Assembly: GCA_937921505.1 (NCBI GenBank)
Contig: CAKZUB010000015.1
Coordinates: 1-63,116, forward strand
DNA: 63,116 nt
Direction: 5' to 3'
Source: an uncultured Clostridia bacterium
GTDB taxonomy: Bacteria; Bacillota; Clostridia; Lachnospirales; Cellulosilyticaceae
Shown: piece by piece, positions 9,079-17,162 of the stretch
Layout of the letters: every line of letters begins with the position of its first letter
Numbering within the stretch: the first letter of the stretch is position 1
Translations under genes and position numbers: made by a program
Notes under the pieces: generated by a model
The model's input: the letters and a program-made list of their open reading frames with translations, nothing else
Databases searched by the model: none
Told to the model about the DNA's origin: nothing

Positions 9079-9157
9079 TTAAATGTAAAATGTGAAACCT
9101 ATAAACTTAATATCTTTTATTGAGTCAACTGTTACGGCAGCTGAGAGATTTAAGTTT
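9079..9157 (-). pseudogene. C-terminal coding remnant, possibly HAD-like (copy 1)
   Basis: Read on the minus strand, this stretch encodes NLSAAVTVDSIKDIKFIGF and then a stop. It is clearly related to a second remnant at 12380-12456 (SKADVLVDLIKDIKDFKAI). The pattern resembles the C-terminal end of HAD-superfamily phosphatases, but the match is short. No start or body of the gene is present. The two remnants bracket the mraY-murG-argC operon. Confidence 0.4.
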
Positions 9158-9252
9158 ATTTCTATAATATATTATTTATTATCTGAATTTTAAATATAGA
9201 TTTTATATGATATAATATTTTCAGAATATATATATAAATATAAGGGGGAACT

Positions 9253-10224
9253 ATGGTTTTTTATTTTATAATAAGTTTACTATTTACAACTATAGGCATG
9301 AAATACTTTATAGTTTTATTAAGACATTCTAAGTTTTTAAAAAGAGAAGAAGCGGTTGATACTATAAAAAAGTCATGTATTAAAGAACTCCATAAAAATA
9401 AGCAAAATACTCTAACTATGGGCGGCGTAGTGATGAGTTGTGTATTATTCATCATGAGCATTGTCTACTACTTAATGAATAAAGAAATTCTCAGCATTAA
9501 TCTTTTAATTATGCTATACGGAGTACTAGGTTTTATTGATGATTATATAAAGGTTAAGAAGGTGAAAGACGGCGTTACAGCAAGACTAAAATTAGTAGGG
9601 ATAACTCTGATAAGTACTATAGCTGTTATCTATTTAGTTTATTCAAATGAAATAATTACAACGATAGCTATTCCATTTATCAATAACAACTTCAAGCTTC
9701 ATATAATAGTTTATTCAGTAGTTATGATACTGCTGTTAGTTGTAACAACGAATAGTGTCAATATTACAGATGGACTCGATGGCTTAGCACTGGGCATAGC
9801 ATCAATCATATTAATATTTATAAGCGTAGTTGCATGGAAAACTGGAAAAAACGATGTTTTATATAGTGCCACAATTATATTAGGAACATGTTTAGGCACA
9901 TTAATATATAATAAGCATCCAGCAAAAATATTTATTGGGGATACGGGAGCTTTGTTTCTTGGGGGAGCAATTGCTATTTTTATGATTAAGTTAAATATTC
10001 CAGTATGGAGCGTACTTGTACTTAGTGTTTGCTTATGGGAAATGCTAACCGTTATTATACAACTCTCATCCATAAAGCTAACAGGAAAAAAAGTTTTTAA
10101 AATAGCACCTTATCATCATCATCTAGAGAAATGCGGTTGGAAGGAAACAAAGATTGTTTATACCTTTTGGCTAATAACAGGAGTTTTTTGCATAATAAGC
10201 TATATAGGGTTAGGGGGAATTTAG
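9253..10224 (+). CDS. mraY: MraY-type phospho-MurNAc-pentapeptide transferase
   Basis: This 323-residue polytopic membrane protein matches MraY, which transfers phospho-MurNAc-pentapeptide from UDP to undecaprenyl phosphate to make lipid I. Signature segments are TLTMGG (N-terminal loop), DDYIKV, NSVNITDGLDGLALG, HPAKIFIGDTGALFLGG and the HHH loop IAPYHHHLEKCGW. The substitutions relative to canonical MraY (for example a shortened GP..HxxK..GTPTMGG region) suggest a divergent paralogue. About ten membrane helices are visible. The gene is followed directly by murG. It is not in a dcw cluster, so a second housekeeping copy may exist elsewhere. AAGGGGG supports the start. Confidence 0.88.
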   Translation: MVFYFIISLLFTTIGMKYFIVLLRHSKFLKREEAVDTIKKSCIKELHKNKQNTLTMGGVVMSCVLFIMSIVYYLMNKEILSINLLIMLYGVLGFIDDYIKVKKVKDGVTARLKLVGITLISTIAVIYLVYSNEIITTIAIPFINNNFKLHIIVYSVVMILLLVVTTNSVNITDGLDGLALGIASIILIFISVVAWKTGKNDVLYSATIILGTCLGTLIYNKHPAKIFIGDTGALFLGGAIAIFMIKLNIPVWSVLVLSVCLWEMLTVIIQLSSIKLTGKKVFKIAPYHHHLEKCGWKETKIVYTFWLITGVFCIISYIGLGGI

Positions 10225-10226
10225 TT

Positions 10227-11318
10227 TTGAAAATTATGTTTACATGTGGTGGAACGGGAGGGCATATTTACCCAGCTATAGCCTTATATGAAGCCTTTAG
10301 AAAAAGACATAAGCATATAGACTATTTATTTGTTGGCTCTGATTATGGCTTAGAAAAAGACATTATGAAAGCTGAAGGGATACCTATAGAATGTATCAAA
10401 TCTAGAGGAATAAAAAGAAGTTTATCACTAAGTAATATAAAGTCAGGAATATATAATTTTATTGCATTTTTTCAGGCAAAGAAGATTATAAGTAGATTCA
10501 AGCCAGACCTTGTTATAAGTACAGGCGCGTATCCGACCTTTCATATTACTTATTTTGCTATAAAAAAGAATATACCTGTTTTCTTAATAGAGAGTAATAA
10601 TATGCCTGGTTTCATAACCAGGTTGTTTTCTAATAAAGCAAAGAAAGTATTTGTTAGCTCTACAATGACTTTAAAGTATTTAAAAAACCAATCTAATATA
10701 GAAATTGTAGGAACACCCTTAAGAATAGTAAAAACGCATAAGGAAATAGAACAAATTTTGCAGGAACAAAACTTAAACAAAGAAGAAAAGATAGTGACAG
10801 TAATAGGTGGAAGCTGTGGCTCAGAAAAAATTAATGAGTGCCTAATGGATATGATTAATTATAGAGAAATAAATTATCAAATGATATGGGCTACAGGTAA
10901 GAAAAATTATAACAGTATTATGGAAGGCCTTAAGAAAGAACATAATAAAGTGAAAGTAATGCCATATATTAATAATATGAATGAAATCTTGAAAATAACA
11001 GATTTGATTATTTGCAGAGCTGGTGCGATGACCATTGAAGAAATTAAAGCCTTTGGTATTCCAGCAATACTTGTCCCATTTGCAAAAGCTACAGATAATC
11101 ATCAGTATATTAATGCTCTAGAACTAAAAAATGCTGGAGTTGCTGAGATATTAGAAGAGAAGAATGTTGATGCAAATGTATTATATGAAAAAATTAATAC
11201 AGTTATTGCTCATGAAGAAGTTTTAGAAGTAATGAAGAAAAACTATGAAGTGATTAAAGCTAATCATTCAAAAGAGAAAATAGTAGAAATAATATGGGAA
11301 GAAATGAGGGGGAAATGA
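10227..11318 (+). CDS. murG: MurG-type UDP-GlcNAc:lipid I transferase
   Basis: This 363-residue GT28 glycosyltransferase adds GlcNAc to lipid I at the inner membrane face. The hallmark N-terminal glycine loop FTCGGTGGHIYPAIAL, the STGAYPTF segment, TVIGGSCGSEKIN, and the donor-binding CRAGAMTIEE and DNHQYINALEL are all present. The reading frame extends upstream inside mraY, but the TTG at 10227, nine bases after AGGGGG and two bases after the mraY stop, is the sensible start and begins at KIMFTCGG. It overlaps argC in an ATGATG junction. The partner MraY is encoded just upstream. Confidence 0.9.
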   Translation: MKIMFTCGGTGGHIYPAIALYEAFRKRHKHIDYLFVGSDYGLEKDIMKAEGIPIECIKSRGIKRSLSLSNIKSGIYNFIAFFQAKKIISRFKPDLVISTGAYPTFHITYFAIKKNIPVFLIESNNMPGFITRLFSNKAKKVFVSSTMTLKYLKNQSNIEIVGTPLRIVKTHKEIEQILQEQNLNKEEKIVTVIGGSCGSEKINECLMDMINYREINYQMIWATGKKNYNSIMEGLKKEHNKVKVMPYINNMNEILKITDLIICRAGAMTIEEIKAFGIPAILVPFAKATDNHQYINALELKNAGVAEILEEKNVDANVLYEKINTVIAHEEVLEVMKKNYEVIKANHSKEKIVEIIWEEMRGK

Positions 11319-12355
11319 TGCTAAACGTAGGAATATTAGGGGCAACAGGGTATGCAGGACAAGAATTAATCAGGCTTCTTCATCATCATAAAGAGGTCAA
11401 AATAAAAAAATTAATATCAGATACTTATAAAGAAAAGGAATATAAGTTTGTCTATAGAAATTATATAGGGTTTAATGATGAATTATGTAAAGCTTTAGAT
11501 TGGGATAGCTTGACGGATGATATAGACTTATTATTTTCGGCTCTTCCCTATGGCGTTTTAATGGAGAAGTTAACCTATGATATGATGCAAAAAGTAAAAA
11601 TAATTGATATTGGTGTAGACTATAGATTTATGGATAAGGAAACCTATAAGGCTTACTATCATAAAGAACATAAATCAATAGAACTTGTAAATCAATTTAC
11701 ATATGGTCTGAGTGAGTGGAATGAAGAATGTATAAAAGAAAGTAGTTATGTGGCAAGTCCTGGGTGCTATGCAACAGCAATTCAATTAGCGTTACTACCT
11801 TTAATCAAAGAAAATATAATTGAAATGGATATAATAGTAGATGGAAAATGCGGCTTATCAGGAGGTGGAAGAACATTGACCGTCGGGACGCATTTTGCAG
11901 AGGCTAATGAATCAACAAAAGCCTATAAAATCAATAATCATCCTCATAGTTTTGAAGCAAAGAAAGGGATTGAATACTTTACTGATGCCAATGTAGCATT
12001 AACCTTTACGCCACATATAGTACCTATGCAAAGAGGTATGCTTATAACAGCATATTTACAATTAAAAAACAAAGTGAGCCATCAAACCATAAAAGAAATA
12101 TATAATGAATATTATAAAATAAAACCATTTATTGAGGTCTTAGATCAGGGGATCTATGTAGAAACGAAATGGGTCAAAAATTCTAATATGTGCCACATAA
12201 ATTTTGAAATTAACGAAGAAACGAATAAGCTTATTGTAGTTACTGCAATAGATAACTTAATTAAAGGTGCTGCCGGACAAGCAGTACAAAATATGAATAT
12301 TATGTTTGGCTATCCTCAAAATATGGGACTTGACTATATACCAATATGTATATAA
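11318..12355 (+). CDS. argC: N-acetyl-gamma-glutamyl-phosphate reductase (ArgC-like)
   Basis: This roughly 345-residue NADP-dependent semialdehyde dehydrogenase has the expected GILGATGYAGQELIRLL Rossmann loop at its N-terminus. The catalytic cysteine is in SPGCYATAIQLALLPL near residue 150, and HPHSFE and TPHIVPMQRGM complete the substrate site. ArgC normally reduces acetylglutamyl phosphate in arginine synthesis. No other arg gene is nearby; instead it is translationally coupled to murG. The ATG at 11318 has better spacing (5) from GAGGGGG than the ATG at 11315 (2). A role in a modified cell-wall or lipid-linked precursor pathway cannot be excluded. Confidence 0.88.
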   Translation: MLNVGILGATGYAGQELIRLLHHHKEVKIKKLISDTYKEKEYKFVYRNYIGFNDELCKALDWDSLTDDIDLLFSALPYGVLMEKLTYDMMQKVKIIDIGVDYRFMDKETYKAYYHKEHKSIELVNQFTYGLSEWNEECIKESSYVASPGCYATAIQLALLPLIKENIIEMDIIVDGKCGLSGGGRTLTVGTHFAEANESTKAYKINNHPHSFEAKKGIEYFTDANVALTFTPHIVPMQRGMLITAYLQLKNKVSHQTIKEIYNEYYKIKPFIEVLDQGIYVETKWVKNSNMCHINFEINEETNKLIVVTAIDNLIKGAAGQAVQNMNIMFGYPQNMGLDYIPICI

Positions 12356-12379
12356 TAAAGATTCATCTATCTAATAACC

Positions 12380-12456
12380 TTACTTAATAACTGCAATGGC
12401 TTTAAAATCTTTAATATCTTTTATTAAGTCAACTAGTACGTCAGCTTTTGATAAGG
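12380..12456 (-). pseudogene. C-terminal coding remnant, possibly HAD-like (copy 2)
   Basis: The minus strand encodes PLSKADVLVDLIKDIKDF and a stop shortly after, with no upstream gene body. It is homologous to the remnant at 9079-9157. Both are too short for a firm family call; the ADxxxDxIKDI pattern is reminiscent of the C-terminus of HAD phosphatases. Confidence 0.4.
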
Positions 12457-12611
12457 GTTTATATTAGAGTGGCTTAGAAATTTTGAAATAATTAGATTAA
12501 ATTTTTCATAATAAATGCCGATATATAATATATATAAACTAAAGAAGGAAGTGTGATAAAAGTGGTGATTAATGTGACGTAAAGCGAGTGGTGTTAAAGG
12601 AGGCGATGACT

Positions 12612-12959
12612 ATGATGAATATTATATCAAGTATTGTTAATTCTGGGCATATAGTAGACCAGGCAGTGGTTAAAAATACTTCTGTTAACGAAAGTTCATT
12701 TCAAAATGCTTTGCAGGAGGAAAGAGGTAAGGTTAAAAAAGTAAGCGAAACGACTAGTTTAAAGCAGTATGGCAGAAATGAAATTAAAGATGAAGAAAAA
12801 TATAAGCCAGTCAAAAAAACAACACATCATGATAGCGTGGCTGCAATGGCAGTGATGAAAAGTACAACAATAGTTAATCCAATAAGGCTAGATAGTGGAG
12901 TAGAGGATAAAGTAAAACTTATAAACTTAGTAAAAATCAAAAATGCTTATCACATTTAA
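12612..12959 (+). CDS. Small protein of unknown function
   Basis: I do not recognise this 115-residue, hydrophilic, lysine-rich protein. It has no signal peptide or membrane helix. The segment SSFQNALQEERGKVKK (about residues 27-42) superficially resembles N-termini of flagellar hook-length-control or export-related proteins, but this is weak. Several in-frame ATG codons occur; the one at 12612 is 8 bases after a full AAAGGAGG, so it is preferred. The gene is followed by a good terminator and stands alone. Low complexity in the middle suggests a disordered protein. Confidence 0.55.
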   Translation: MMNIISSIVNSGHIVDQAVVKNTSVNESSFQNALQEERGKVKKVSETTSLKQYGRNEIKDEEKYKPVKKTTHHDSVAAMAVMKSTTIVNPIRLDSGVEDKVKLINLVKIKNAYHI

Positions 12960-13000
12960 GAAAGGTAAATAAAAAGTGAATAACTATAACTTAATTAAAT

Positions 13001-13045
13001 AAAATCCCTAAGGTACAAGAGAAAATGTAGCTTAGGGATTTTCAT
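13001..13045 (+). terminator. Intrinsic terminator (shared sequence with 24360-24402)
   Basis: AAAATCCCTAAG pairs with CTTAGGGATTTT around a loop. A nearly identical hairpin recurs at 24360-24402 beside the second DUF5131 gene, showing that the terminator belongs to a duplicated block. Confidence 0.85.
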
Positions 13046-13092
13046 ATTTTGATGAACAGCGCAAACTATCAGTTCATGTTTTTTATAGGTCC

Positions 13093-13280
13093 GCAGGGGA
13101 ATTTTAGGATTCTCCAGTTGCGCACTTGCGTATTTCTAAAAATCTAAGCACTTTTTTCAAATGAACGCCGCAAACTCGCATGCGCTCAAACAGTGCGGCT
13201 AAGAACCATTTGAATAAACTGCTAAGATTTTTTATACGAAATTCTCCAGAGGCAACTTCCAAATCCTAAAATCTCCCCTG
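13093..13280. repeat. 188-bp imperfect palindrome
   Basis: The left arm starting CAGGGGAATTTTAGGATT and the right arm ending AATCCTAAAATCTCCCCTG are complementary. The pairing continues inward in blocks (for example TTCAAATG with CATTTGAA, and GCCGCA with TGCGGC) to a centre at GCGCATGCGA-like sequence near 13180. It has no coding potential. It could be a nonautonomous transposable element or a structured RNA. It sits exactly at the left edge of the accessory region. Confidence 0.75.
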
Positions 13281-13480
13281 CTATACTCTGAATTATCTAG
13301 GCTTAAACTAGTTTCTTGACAGTATGTTATAGAGCACTTTTTGGTAAATGTGTTTACACTCATTAAAGAGGCGTGCGCAGAGAACAGAGATATATTATTA
13401 TGCATTATTCATATTAGGTACTACAAATACTGAACCTTCACATTATGCTCAAACGCTATATCCTCTTGTTAAACAAGCAA

Positions 13481-14188
13481 TTAACAGTCAATATTTGCTT
13501 TTCTTGCTTGACTACATAAATCTCTGACATTAAGTGTATACGCCTTACCATCTTTTATAAAGTGAGTTCCACATTGTCTAAACTCAAAACGAATTCCTTT
13601 AGTTATACACTGCTCGCGGATAGATAAAACCCAATTGTAATTTAGCGGTCTTGCATTTCTATCAGATTCACCACCAACTATAACTAGTTCAACATTGTCC
13701 AGATATTTTTCAATATTTATCTCTTCAATGAGAGGCTGGCAAATTATATTTCTATGCTTTATTGGAAAGGTAGCAAACATAGAGAGCCTAAAGTCTGCTT
13801 TATCTTGATTTTCAACAGTGCAGCCAACAGTCACATTGTCATATCCATTATTCCAGTCATTCGGAATACAGTGTAAAAACCTTTCAATTCTCTTTGTGAG
13901 AAAAATGAACTTCAAGTCTGATCGTTCTTTTATCATTTTCCAACATTCTTCTCTCCACTTGTCAGCTTCTTCAATAAGAAAATCTGTAGAAAAGCATAGG
14001 TATACAGTTTGACCTGATCCTATTTTATATTCGCCTTTTTTATTCTTTGCAACAGGCGCATTAAAATTATCTGTTTTTACAATAGTACTTGTATTTACTT
14101 CTCTTTTGGCATCACCTTTATGAATATAGCAGTACTTACATCCTTCGCTATATTTATGACAGCCACGCCACGGACTCCACATTGCCAT
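13481..14188 (-). CDS. DUF5131 (phage Gp37/Gp68-like) protein, copy 1
   Basis: This 235-residue protein begins MAMWSPWRGCHKYSEGCKYC, the three-cysteine motif of the DUF5131 / phage Gp37-Gp68 family. That family resembles radical SAM enzymes and is found in phages and mobile DNA. The barrel-like motifs STDFLIEEADKWREECW, FIFLTKRIERF, TVGCTVENQ and VIVGGESDRNARPLNY follow. Biochemical function is unknown. It is preceded at 33 bases by a gene for a 50-residue membrane protein, and the pair recurs at 24436-25328 with high identity. GGTGGTATTACT provides the ribosome binding site. Confidence 0.88.
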   Translation of the reverse strand: MAMWSPWRGCHKYSEGCKYCYIHKGDAKREVNTSTIVKTDNFNAPVAKNKKGEYKIGSGQTVYLCFSTDFLIEEADKWREECWKMIKERSDLKFIFLTKRIERFLHCIPNDWNNGYDNVTVGCTVENQDKADFRLSMFATFPIKHRNIICQPLIEEINIEKYLDNVELVIVGGESDRNARPLNYNWVLSIREQCITKGIRFEFRQCGTHFIKDGKAYTLNVRDLCSQARKANIDC

Positions 14189-14220
14189 AGTAATACCACC
14201 TATAATTTAGATTTATCATA

Positions 14221-14373
14221 TTAGTCCTCTTTGTTTTTGCTAATATAAATATCTAATGCCTTTATTCCTCTTTTTGCAAGCTTAACAAAAAGAACAAAGC
14301 TATAAATACCTATACCGATAAGAGATAAGATTATAGCTAAATTTATTATTGAAAAAATTGCCGATCCCGTCAT
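14221..14373 (-). CDS. 50-residue single-pass membrane protein, copy 1
   Basis: A short reading frame encodes a 50-residue protein starting MTGSAIFSIINLAIILSLIG, with one hydrophobic helix (about residues 5-31) followed by a basic tail VKLAKRGIKALDIYISKNK. A GGAAGG site precedes the ATG. Three copies in the window (also 20092-20244 and 25176-25328) keep the same frame, the same length and mostly conservative changes, which argues that it is a real gene. It lies directly upstream of DUF5131 and is probably co-transcribed with it. Confidence 0.75.
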   Translation of the reverse strand: MTGSAIFSIINLAIILSLIGIGIYSFVLFVKLAKRGIKALDIYISKNKED

Positions 14374-14469
14374 ATTAAACCTTCCAAATTTATTTTATCA
14401 AAGTTAAAAAATATGTAATCTTTACACCTCCATGTTAAACTCCAACACGTCTGATCATCTATTAAGAGT

Positions 14470-14690
14470 ATCACTGAAAAGCTAAAAATAGCGGTATGAG
14501 CAAGCCTACTACGATGAGTAATAATCCACTTATTTGTGTCATAAATATAAAAAAGTCACTCGGTTCGCCGCCTTCTACCACAAGGGAGTACTTAAAATAC
14601 CAATAACCTTTTGGAAAGGCAACCTGTGATAAGCCTAATAGGCTAAGAAAGCAGGAAAAAAAAATAAATTACTTATGCTATCATAATTAA
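14470..14690 (-). pseudogene. Broken copy of the membrane-protein gene at 26003
   Basis: This stretch is over 90 percent similar by eye to the 3' two-thirds of the gene at 26003-26320, including the codons for the segment around GYWYFKYSLVVEGGEPSDFF. It then breaks off at an A-rich run near 14665. No start codon is retained. It marks a duplicated cassette block (13.0-14.7 kb versus 24.4-26.3 kb). Confidence 0.75.
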
Positions 14691-14814
14691 ATCCTAAGCC
14701 ATCTATAACAAAATTTTTCTGATTAAAGTCAACGATATTTACAATGATAATATTAAGTGTTAATAAACCAAGCAGCATTACTGAAAATACCTCTAGACCA
14801 CCATACTTGGCTAT

Positions 14815-14925
14815 GTATTATTGATAAGATCCATCCTATATCTTCTTAAACCCAATATATACACTTCATACCAGCAGATTTAGCTGCAAGTGTACCATTT
14901 TTTGAATCCTCAATGACTTCAAACT
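14815..14925 (-). pseudogene. HAD-superfamily phosphatase fragment
   Basis: The minus strand encodes EVIEDSKNGTLAAKSAGMKC, the motif IV region typical of beta-phosphoglucomutase-like HAD hydrolases. Only this segment survives. A second fragment of the same gene is at 33335-33410. Both lie next to IS91-family end sequences, so deletion by transposition or recombination is likely. Confidence 0.7.
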
Positions 14926-14939
14926 TAATCTAAGGCTAA

Positions 14940-15039
14940 GCTCATAGTTTTCCCTAGTGCCACAATTTCGTTCAACAAGATATCTCAGATAACACACCCT
15001 GTCTTCGGATAGGGTGTGTTATCTGAGATATCCCTAAAA
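14940..15039 (+). mobile_element. IS91-family right-end (ori-like) remnant
   Basis: The conserved right end of the IS91-like elements is present: a CCCTAGT-like block, GTTCAACAAGATATC and a 54-bp perfect hairpin at 14979-15032. It ends CCTAAAA directly against GTTAGAC at 15040. The rest of the element is missing. GTTAGAC is the R'' core of the attC belonging to the minus-strand gene at 15059. Confidence 0.75.
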
Positions 15040-15058
15040 GTTAGACGATGACGGAAAT

Positions 15059-15490
15059 TCAATCACATTTGCTAAGAATGTTATAATCAATAAAATCTAT
15101 AATAAACTTGATAGCTATACTTGTAATTTTCTCGCATAAATGAGGCGGATTATTTTTTTTGAATCCCTCTGGTCTCAAGATATTGCATTGTAAACTTCCA
15201 AATTCCTCTTCAAATTGTTCAGCATATTTATAACATAACTCTACTATTGTATTGTTATTTAAATTCTTTTCCTTACCAATAATTCCTATAAACATTAATG
15301 AACCCTCAACCAATCCACACTGAGCACCATACTTTCCCGCTCCGTGCATACCTATTAATGTGAAAATAACCTGATCTTCTAACTCAACTGAGTATTTCTT
15401 TGCTAATGTTTTCATAACTGTTGTTGCACAATTGTAGTCGTACTCCCAGTAACATTCATGTACGATAATCTTTATCTCGTCGTTATTCAT
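15059..15490 (-). CDS. C_GCAxxG_C_C family redox protein (cassette gene)
   Basis: This 143-residue protein matches the putative redox-active C_GCAxxG_C_C family, although the motif is altered to HGAGKYGAQCGLVEGSLMFIG near residues 49-69. Further cysteines are at CYKYAEQ, LQCNILR and PHLCEKI. The family is linked to membrane or iron-sulphur redox proteins without a defined role. The gene starts after GGGGTGA. On its own strand it is bounded upstream by the attC at 15568-15643 and downstream by a core GTCTAAC into which an IS91-like end is inserted. Confidence 0.78.
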   Translation of the reverse strand: MNNDEIKIIVHECYWEYDYNCATTVMKTLAKKYSVELEDQVIFTLIGMHGAGKYGAQCGLVEGSLMFIGIIGKEKNLNNNTIVELCYKYAEQFEEEFGSLQCNILRPEGFKKNNPPHLCEKITSIAIKFIIDFIDYNILSKCD

Positions 15491-15567
15491 ATTTAGTCAC
15501 CCCATTTTTTATATATTTATTTATGGTTATTAACTTATAATTTTCAAGAAAATATAGCGGGGTTGTC

Positions 15568-15643
15568 GTCTAACATCTGTGGTTCTAGACGCCATCGAAG
15601 TATGAGAGGGTGTGCGAAACGTACTAGAATCAACTTGTTGAAC
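15568..15643 (-). other. attC site 1 (integron cassette recombination site)
   Basis: On the plus strand this 76-bp site starts GTCTAAC and ends GTTGAAC. Inner arms GGTTCTAGACGCC and GTACTAGAATC pair with one-sided bulged bases, as in attC sites. Read on the minus strand the order is R'' GTTCAAC to R' GTTAGAC, so it closes the VOC-gene cassette and opens the one at 15059-15490. Confidence 0.85.
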
Positions 15644-15698
15644 TAAATCGCCAGCAATTTGAAGGGTACTCAATATTACTAACAATATCTTTTGGATT

Positions 15699-16157
15699 TT
15701 ACTTTTTCCAATTTTGAATCTCAATGAAATTGCCTTCTGGATCAGTTAAATAGACGGCTGTTAATATTCCAATCTCTCCATAATCTTTCTTTATAACTTC
15801 TCCTAATTGACTTCCACCATACGCTAATAGTATTTTTAAAATTTCTTCTACTGAATCTACGTGAAAGGCTATATGTCCAAACCCCTTTTGATTAATATGT
15901 TTTATATCTGTATCAGTAAATTCTGGAGAATACTCAAAGATTTCTAATGTTGGACCTTTATCAAATCCAGGTAAGATTAAGTGAATCCCTCGTAATTTCA
16001 CATCAGGAATTCCAGTTAATTTGTCTATCCAATTCCCTGATAAATCCATTTCAGGAGGTATGGGTTTGCAATTGAATATCTGTATGTAAAAGTCAGCTAA
16101 TTTTTTCCAATCCTTTGCAATTAAATTAGTATGAACATATTTAATATTATTTTCCAT
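15699..16157 (-). CDS. VOC-family (glyoxalase/bleomycin-resistance fold) protein
   Basis: This 152-residue protein has the vicinal oxygen chelate fold. It has N-terminal KYVHTNLIAKDWKKLADFY, a central GRGIHLILP-like strand, GFGHIAFHVDSVEEILKILL and terminal AVYLTDPEGNFIEIQNWKK with a metal-ligand Glu. VOC proteins include glyoxalases, dioxygenases and antibiotic-binding resistance proteins, and are frequent integron cargo. ATG 16157 is chosen over an upstream in-frame ATG because homologous proteins begin here; its ribosome binding site (GGTGG) is weak. attC site 1 follows its stop by about 55 bases. Confidence 0.85.
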   Translation of the reverse strand: MENNIKYVHTNLIAKDWKKLADFYIQIFNCKPIPPEMDLSGNWIDKLTGIPDVKLRGIHLILPGFDKGPTLEIFEYSPEFTDTDIKHINQKGFGHIAFHVDSVEEILKILLAYGGSQLGEVIKKDYGEIGILTAVYLTDPEGNFIEIQNWKK

Positions 16158-16189
16158 AAACCACCACTCACTTTCTATTTTTAGTATAA

Positions 16190-16540
16190 CCAATAGGTAT
16201 GATGGCTATTGGACGCATACCGTTATGTAAATTCAAAATCTCTGATATTTGTTTTTCACCAAAGTGTCTACACCAACAGGCGCCAAACCCGAAGCTTTGA
16301 GCACGAAGTAAAATATTTTGAATGGTAGCAGCAGTATCCTATATACAGTAAACCTCCTAGCCTCTTTTCTTATAACGTTCTTCTGTCTTTGCAATGTCAG
16401 TATACACAACAAATAACACTGGTGCAGCCTGAGCTACTTCAATCAATTGAATTAGTAAATTATCTGGTACATCATCACTTTTAAAGCTGCGAATGTTTCT
16501 TCGAAGACGTGACCCAAAACAGGCAAAGCGAACTTGAGTG
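16190..16540 (-). pseudogene. Degenerate nitroreductase cassette gene
   Basis: Minus-strand translation gives RRNIRSFKSDDVPDNLLIQL followed by EVAQAAP, then a stop, an internal deletion, and TAATIQNILLRAQSFGFGAC. These are the N-terminal RRSxR and the QNxLLxAxxxGxGxCW motifs of nitroreductases. The 5' end is lost by fusion with the right half of an attC site at about 16503-16551. Stops and deletions make it nonfunctional. Confidence 0.8.
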
Positions 16541-16551
16541 TATTGTTAGAT
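16503..16551 (-). other. Half attC site (truncated)
   Basis: Only the right half on the plus strand remains: AAGCGAACTTGAGTG, then the core GTTAGAT at 16545-16551. It is the R''-L'' side of the attC of the SRPBCC cassette. The other half and the nitroreductase start were deleted together. Confidence 0.7.
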
Positions 16552-16696
16552 GTCGTATCATAAATATTATGTAAATTGTCTAATTTATTGGTTACAAAAT
16601 ATACTCATAACCTATATTAAAAATATACCAGTAGTTTCTAACTTTATATTATAAAAGTAATGGGAAGTTGCAGATACTTAATAAATTAAAATTTTG

Positions 16697-17089
16697 CTAA
16701 GATATGGCTTTCTTCAAATCAGAAATATATGTAGCTTGTTGTTTCTTCAAGTACGCCCCTATAAATGGTTTCATTAACATTTTCTTTGCAGAGACCTCTT
16801 CTGTAAAATTAATAGTAGTTATGCCATTTTCAAAAGAAAACATACCTATCCAATGTCCTTTCATATTACTATTTTCTATATCAAATTCCCAACGATTATA
16901 CTGCTTTATACAAGTGATTTTAAAATGAGTAGCATATCCTTCTTTTGTGTATTCGATAAATTGATTTTCATTTATAATTTCAATTCTATCCAAATCACTT
17001 CTCCATGAATAGTTTTCTAGTGAAGTAACAGTGTCCCATATTTTCTTAATATCACAGTTAAAAGTTGCTTTTACATTAGCTACTGCCAT
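16697..17089 (-). CDS. SRPBCC-family protein
   Basis: This 130-residue protein has the START/SRPBCC helix-grip fold. It begins ANVKATFNCDIKKIWDTVTS with the typical Trp after the first helix, has YSWRSDLDRIEII and RWEFDIENSNMKGHW strands, and ends with a long amphipathic helix (FIGAYLKKQQATYISDLKKA). Members bind hydrophobic ligands. The specific ligand is unknown. A G-rich ribosome binding site (a run of nine G) precedes the ATG. A truncated attC with core ATCTAAC lies downstream on its strand. Confidence 0.82.
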   Translation of the reverse strand: MAVANVKATFNCDIKKIWDTVTSLENYSWRSDLDRIEIINENQFIEYTKEGYATHFKITCIKQYNRWEFDIENSNMKGHWIGMFSFENGITTINFTEEVSAKKMLMKPFIGAYLKKQQATYISDLKKAIS

Positions 17090-17162
17090 ATCATTACCCC
17101 CCCCCGTAAATTCGAATTTATTTGTTGCTTTTACAGAATCATAGATGCCACTCTCTATTCTT

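Noticed and set aside
12612..12959. Flagellar hook-length-control protein
   Set aside because: Only a short resemblance in one segment and no flagellar genes nearby; left as unknown.
14979..15032. The 54-bp perfect hairpins read as ordinary terminators or as a CRISPR-like repeat
   Set aside because: They recur only at the right end of IS91-like sequences, always a fixed seven bases before GTTRRRY, with no regular spacers. They are element ends. No CRISPR array was found in the window.
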